Shown here: in pieces, positions 16,880-19,204 of the stretch
How the letters are laid out: every line of letters starts with the position of its first letter
Numbering within the stretch: the stretch's first letter is position 1
Origin: JAGTQI01 sp038868115
GTDB taxonomy: Archaea; Thermoproteota; Bathyarchaeia; Bathyarchaeales; Bathycorpusculaceae
Direction: 5' to 3'
Assembly (NCBI GenBank): GCA_038868115.1
Contig: JAWBXA010000020.1
Location: forward strand, 1 to 19,204
DNA length: 19,204 nucleotides
Position numbers and translations under genes: made by a program
The notes under the pieces: model-generated
Told to the model about the DNA's origin: nothing
Seen by the model: only the letters and a program-made list of their open reading frames with translations
Databases searched by the model: none

Positions 16880-18271
16880 CTATAAATGTTTTTCAAGGAA
16901 AGTTGCATACTTTCTGAGGGCTGCCATTGATCTAACAGCTCTTTCAGGAGTCTCATACACTGGAACTCCATTTTGCTCCAGTTTTATTATTAGATCTTCT
17001 GCAGACTTATCAGCTGTCCATGAAAGTAGTACAGGCTTATTATATTCCTTCGACAGATTTAAATGGGCACTTACAACTTCTTCAGCATATTGCCTAGGCT
17101 TAGAGCCGACGATGATTGAAATAGCACCATGAACTTTCTTAAGGGATAGAACGATTTTTAGGATTTTTCCGTTAACTTTGGGGCTAACTTGAGGAGTAGT
17201 ATCAATGGGATTAAGTGTGCTTGCAAAAGGAGGCAAGAGCTTTTTTAAAACTTTTCTTGTTTCCTCATCGATCTCGACCAAGTCTAGTCCTACATCCTCG
17301 CAGACATCTGTGGCTGCAACTCCCGGGCCACCAGCATTTGTTACGATAACTATTCCATTACCTTTAGGTAACGGCTGAGTTGCAAAGGCTTTACCAAAGT
17401 CAAACATTTCAGTTGTACTGCTTGCTTTAATGATTCCTGCTTGTTTAAAAGCTGCATCATAAATTGCGCTAGCACCGGTTAGAGCTCCAGTATGAGATTT
17501 AGCAGCTTGTGAACCTCTAGAACTTCTTCCTATTTTCATAACAACGATAGGTTTCTTAAGGGAAACTTTTTTGGCAGTTTCTAAAAATTTTCTGCCATCC
17601 TTTACCCCTTCTAAATACATAACAATAACTTTAGTATTTTCGTCACTTGCCAAGTAAGCAATGATATCCGATTCATCAATATCGCACATGTTACCAAAGC
17701 TGATTAATTTATCAAAACTTATACCCTTTCCCTGCGCCCAAGAATATAAAGAAGCTCCAAAAGCTCCACTTTGAGACACAAAAGCTATTGATCCCTCTTT
17801 TAGTTGCTTCGGATCTATAACTCTAGAAATTGTTGCATCGATACGTTCAGACGCGTTAACAATACCGAGGCAATTCGGTCCTAAAATCCTAATACCCATC
17901 ATTTTCCCTATCTCCATAACTTTTTGCTCTAAAATCTCGCCTTCTGGTCCGGTTTCTTTAAAACCAGCAGATATAATAATTACTACTTTGATATTCTTTT
18001 TGCCGCAATCTTCTAAAACCTTCGGAACTATCTGCGCTGGAACTGTTACGACCGCTAAGTCTATATCCTCGGATACTTCTAAAACACTGGGATAAGCCTT
18101 TAATCCATGTATCTCTTTAGCTTCGGGATTTATGGGAAAAATCTTCCCTACAAAACCCCCGTTTATTATATTGAGTAGTATGATGTTTCCAAGTTTTTTT
18201 GGGTCTCTGGAGGCGCCAATTACCGCGATTGATTTTGGTTTAAACAGCTTATGTAACGTTTCAAAGCTCAT
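16880..18271 (-). CDS. acdA: Acyl-CoA synthetase (ADP-forming), alpha subunit
   Basis: The 463-residue product matches the free-standing alpha chain of ADP-forming acetyl/acyl-CoA synthetase: an N-terminal CoA-binding domain (SIAVIGASRDPKKLGN at 14-29), then two succinyl-CoA ligase-like domains. H260 in KSHTGALTG is placed as the phosphohistidine, and TNAGGPG at 311-317 as a second conserved loop. The enzyme turns acyl-CoA, ADP and phosphate into acid, CoA and ATP, the energy-conserving last step of amino-acid and sugar fermentation in archaea. The start is ATG 18271, with GGAGA upstream; the open frame continues to 18358, but that extension lacks family similarity. The ATP-grasp beta subunit required for activity is absent from the window. 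The 2-hydroxyacid dehydrogenase follows downstream. Confidence 0.88.
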   Translation of the reverse strand: MSFETLHKLFKPKSIAVIGASRDPKKLGNIILLNIINGGFVGKIFPINPEAKEIHGLKAYPSVLEVSEDIDLAVVTVPAQIVPKVLEDCGKKNIKVVIIISAGFKETGPEGEILEQKVMEIGKMMGIRILGPNCLGIVNASERIDATISRVIDPKQLKEGSIAFVSQSGAFGASLYSWAQGKGISFDKLISFGNMCDIDESDIIAYLASDENTKVIVMYLEGVKDGRKFLETAKKVSLKKPIVVMKIGRSSRGSQAAKSHTGALTGASAIYDAAFKQAGIIKASSTTEMFDFGKAFATQPLPKGNGIVIVTNAGGPGVAATDVCEDVGLDLVEIDEETRKVLKKLLPPFASTLNPIDTTPQVSPKVNGKILKIVLSLKKVHGAISIIVGSKPRQYAEEVVSAHLNLSKEYNKPVLLSWTADKSAEDLIIKLEQNGVPVYETPERAVRSMAALRKYATFLEKHL

Positions 18272-18320
18272 CTGGCAAGTCTCCAAGTGGTAGTGTTGTA
18301 CCGATGATTTAAAGACAAAA

Positions 18321-18331
18321 GGTATATTTTT
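18321..18331 (-). promoter_or_regulatory. Putative TATA box for the acyl-CoA synthetase operon
   Basis: On the minus strand AAAAATATACC lies about 55 bases before ATG 18271, predicting a leader of about 28 bases that includes the GGAGA ribosome site. A second A+T-rich candidate (18306-18315) would start transcription too close to the ribosome site. Confidence 0.4.
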
Positions 18332-18358
18332 AACTTTTACATCAAAGCTACAATGCAC

Positions 18359-18503
18359 ATAGTTTTGGGAGCAATATAACCGCGGTCTCCGAACAAAGAC
18401 GCTTATAGAGACTTTTGTGATCAGTTCTGTAAACCAGCGTTTTTGCGAGCAATCCAGTAGGCACCTCCAATCTTTGAACCTCCTTACCTAGAAGGAGATG
18501 TTT
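18359..18503. other. Intergenic stretch, no gene recognised
   Basis: No convincing gene was found on either strand. The base composition already looks closer to the right-hand gene than to the A+T-rich block. It contains the right copy of the nine-base repeat (18441-18449). A tRNA was sought because islands often abut one, but no cloverleaf with a GTTC-type T-arm was found. AAGGAG at 18492-18497 marks a possible ribosome site for an ATG at 18504. Confidence 0.4.
18441..18449 (+). repeat. 9-bp direct repeat TTTTGCGAG, right copy
   Basis: Identical to 3074-3082 in the same orientation, about 15.4 kb apart, close to the right-hand composition boundary. It could be a target-site duplication or attachment-site remnant, or a chance match. 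Confidence 0.3.
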
Positions 18504-18582
18504 ATGCCAGGGCCGTCTTTATAAATTTCAGATACCATTGCAGCAGGAAATCGAATCGAGTCTAAAATTTTGAGAAGAGAAT
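18504..18582 (+). pseudogene. Possible decayed 5' end of the right-hand gene
   Basis: ATG 18504 has an excellent AAGGAG ribosome site six bases upstream but meets an in-frame TAA at 18522-18524 after six codons. Past that stop the same frame reads protein-like (ISDTIAAGNRIESKILRREF), and about 18590-18600 the apparent coding frame changes to that of the long open frame running off the window. This pattern fits one nonsense and one frameshift lesion in an old gene, or assembly/sequencing errors. Alternatively TTTATAAA at 18518-18525 is a TATA box and the gene starts at TTG 18583. Confidence 0.35.
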
Positions 18583-19204
18583 TTGCTGTCGGCGAATCCT
18601 TATGGTTGCCCCCTTTTCGAAACAAACGAGACAGTGTACGTTGTAACCCGCTATAATGTTGGCTTTGACCTACTAAGGCGCTATGAGACCCCAATGATTT
18701 ATGATGAAAGGGGCAACCTCTACCCCAAGCGGAGTCGCTACTTCAATCCCGACTGGATTACGCAAGTTTACGATGAAGACTGGCTTGAAGAAATGATAAA
18801 CGAGAAGGGAAACTTCAGAAGAGGCGCAGGCTTTGACTACTGGGCTGGAGGCTTCTTGTGGCTTATCCCGCCCAGCCGAGAACGCTTCGAAATGACGGAG
18901 GACACACGCTACATCGTAGACCCGGAAACAGGCGATGTTGTAGCCTTAATCTGTGTGAACCCTATTGGCAATAAACGGACCCTTTCTGGCGTTTTTAAAG
19001 CCACAAGAAACAGCATAATCTTCTACGATTTTAGGCAAGCCAATTACATCTCAGGCATGACAGCAGAAGACCTCGTTGAGGGAAGACTTCCTAAACCCGC
19101 TGCAGGCATGTACGACGCTGAGATGCCTCTCCTATATCCAGTGCAAATATCACCTGGCAACCATCGACTTGCATGGTATGTACCCATTTACTGGCGGGAA
19201 GCCG
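18583..19204 (+). CDS. Unrecognised protein, runs off right edge
   Basis: An open frame follows a stop at 18571-18573 and continues without interruption to the window end. No good start is visible: TTG 18583, GTG 18634 and ATG 18694 are the candidates, and the sequence already reads as protein from about 18590 (ANPYGCPLFETNETVYVVTR). The visible part is rich in aromatic and charged residues, with no signal peptide or membrane segment beyond a hydrophobic WAGGFLWLIPP stretch. Striking segments are RYIVDPETGDVVALICVNPI, GVFKATRNSIIFYDFRQANY and RLAWYVPIYWRE near the edge. I cannot name the family. G+C content is visibly higher than in 3130-18271 and like korABC. A coding call is supported by the long open frame and codon pattern; function is unknown. 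Confidence 0.65.
   Translation, partial: MLSANPYGCPLFETNETVYVVTRYNVGFDLLRRYETPMIYDERGNLYPKRSRYFNPDWITQVYDEDWLEEMINEKGNFRRGAGFDYWAGGFLWLIPPSRERFEMTEDTRYIVDPETGDVVALICVNPIGNKRTLSGVFKATRNSIIFYDFRQANYISGMTAEDLVEGRLPKPAAGMYDAEMPLLYPVQISPGNHRLAWYVPIYWREA

Noticed and set aside
18272..18358. 29-residue N-terminal extension of the acyl-CoA synthetase alpha chain
   Set aside because: ATG 18271 has a GGAGA ribosome site and begins where family similarity begins; the extension covers the promoter-like A+T-rich element.
18359..18500. Possible tRNA at the right edge of the island
   Set aside because: A GGTTCAAA-like string appears on the minus strand near 18470-18485, but the flanking stem does not pair and no anticodon or acceptor stem fits.
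18488..18694. A 68-codon minus-strand open frame starting MGSHSALVG
   Set aside because: It lies opposite the right-hand gene and its possible 5' end, has no ribosome site or recognisable motif, and the plus strand reads more like protein there.
1..19204. CRISPR array, insertion sequence or toxin-antitoxin pair
   Set aside because: Both strands were read for regularly spaced repeats, transposase motifs and small paired genes; none were found.

Overview
The window reads as anaerobic archaeal chromosome. The support is split-subunit ferredoxin-dependent 2-oxoacid oxidoreductases (one three-gene set, one four-gene set), the alpha subunit of an ADP-forming acyl-CoA synthetase, archaeal TATA boxes with short leaders, and a solute-binding protein with a positively charged, Gly-Ile-Ser signal but no lipobox cysteine. 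A Bathyarchaeia-like or other Thermoproteota lineage would fit, but this cannot be settled by eye. No rRNA, tRNA, CRISPR array, transposase or integrase was seen.

Layout. (A) 1-2982, minus strand, relatively G+C-rich: korA-korB-korC for a 2-oxoglutarate-type ferredoxin oxidoreductase with overlapping genes, followed by an acyl-CoA dehydrogenase (own TATA box) that runs off the left edge. (B) 3130-8271, plus strand, A+T-richer: D-2-hydroxyacid dehydrogenase, class I/II aminotransferase, then porC-porD-porA-porB. (C) 11729-8282, minus strand: a small conserved-looking protein, a membrane-anchored extracytoplasmic protein, an EamA/DMT transporter and a GidA-like FAD oxidoreductase with a four-cysteine motif. 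(D) 11875-15794, plus strand: a complete ABC importer (solute-binding protein, fused double-domain permease, ATPase). (E) 18271-15843, minus strand: ADP-forming acyl-CoA synthetase alpha subunit and a second D-2-hydroxyacid dehydrogenase. (F) 18504-19204, plus strand, G+C-rich again: an unrecognised protein running off the right edge, possibly with a decayed 5' end.

How it may work together (inference): blocks B-E look like one metabolic island. The importer brings in an organic or amino acid. The aminotransferase and the two 2-hydroxyacid dehydrogenases interconvert amino, hydroxy and oxo acids. The Por-type enzyme oxidises the oxo acid to acyl-CoA and reduced ferredoxin. An ADP-forming acyl-CoA synthetase would conserve the thioester energy as ATP, although its beta (ATP-grasp) subunit is not in the window. 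The substrate is unknown.

The base-composition change at about 3.0 kb and 18.4 kb, and a 9-bp direct repeat near both edges (3074-3082 and 18441-18449), raise the possibility that this 15-kb block was inserted between korA and the right-hand gene. Base composition was sampled by eye on single lines, not computed.
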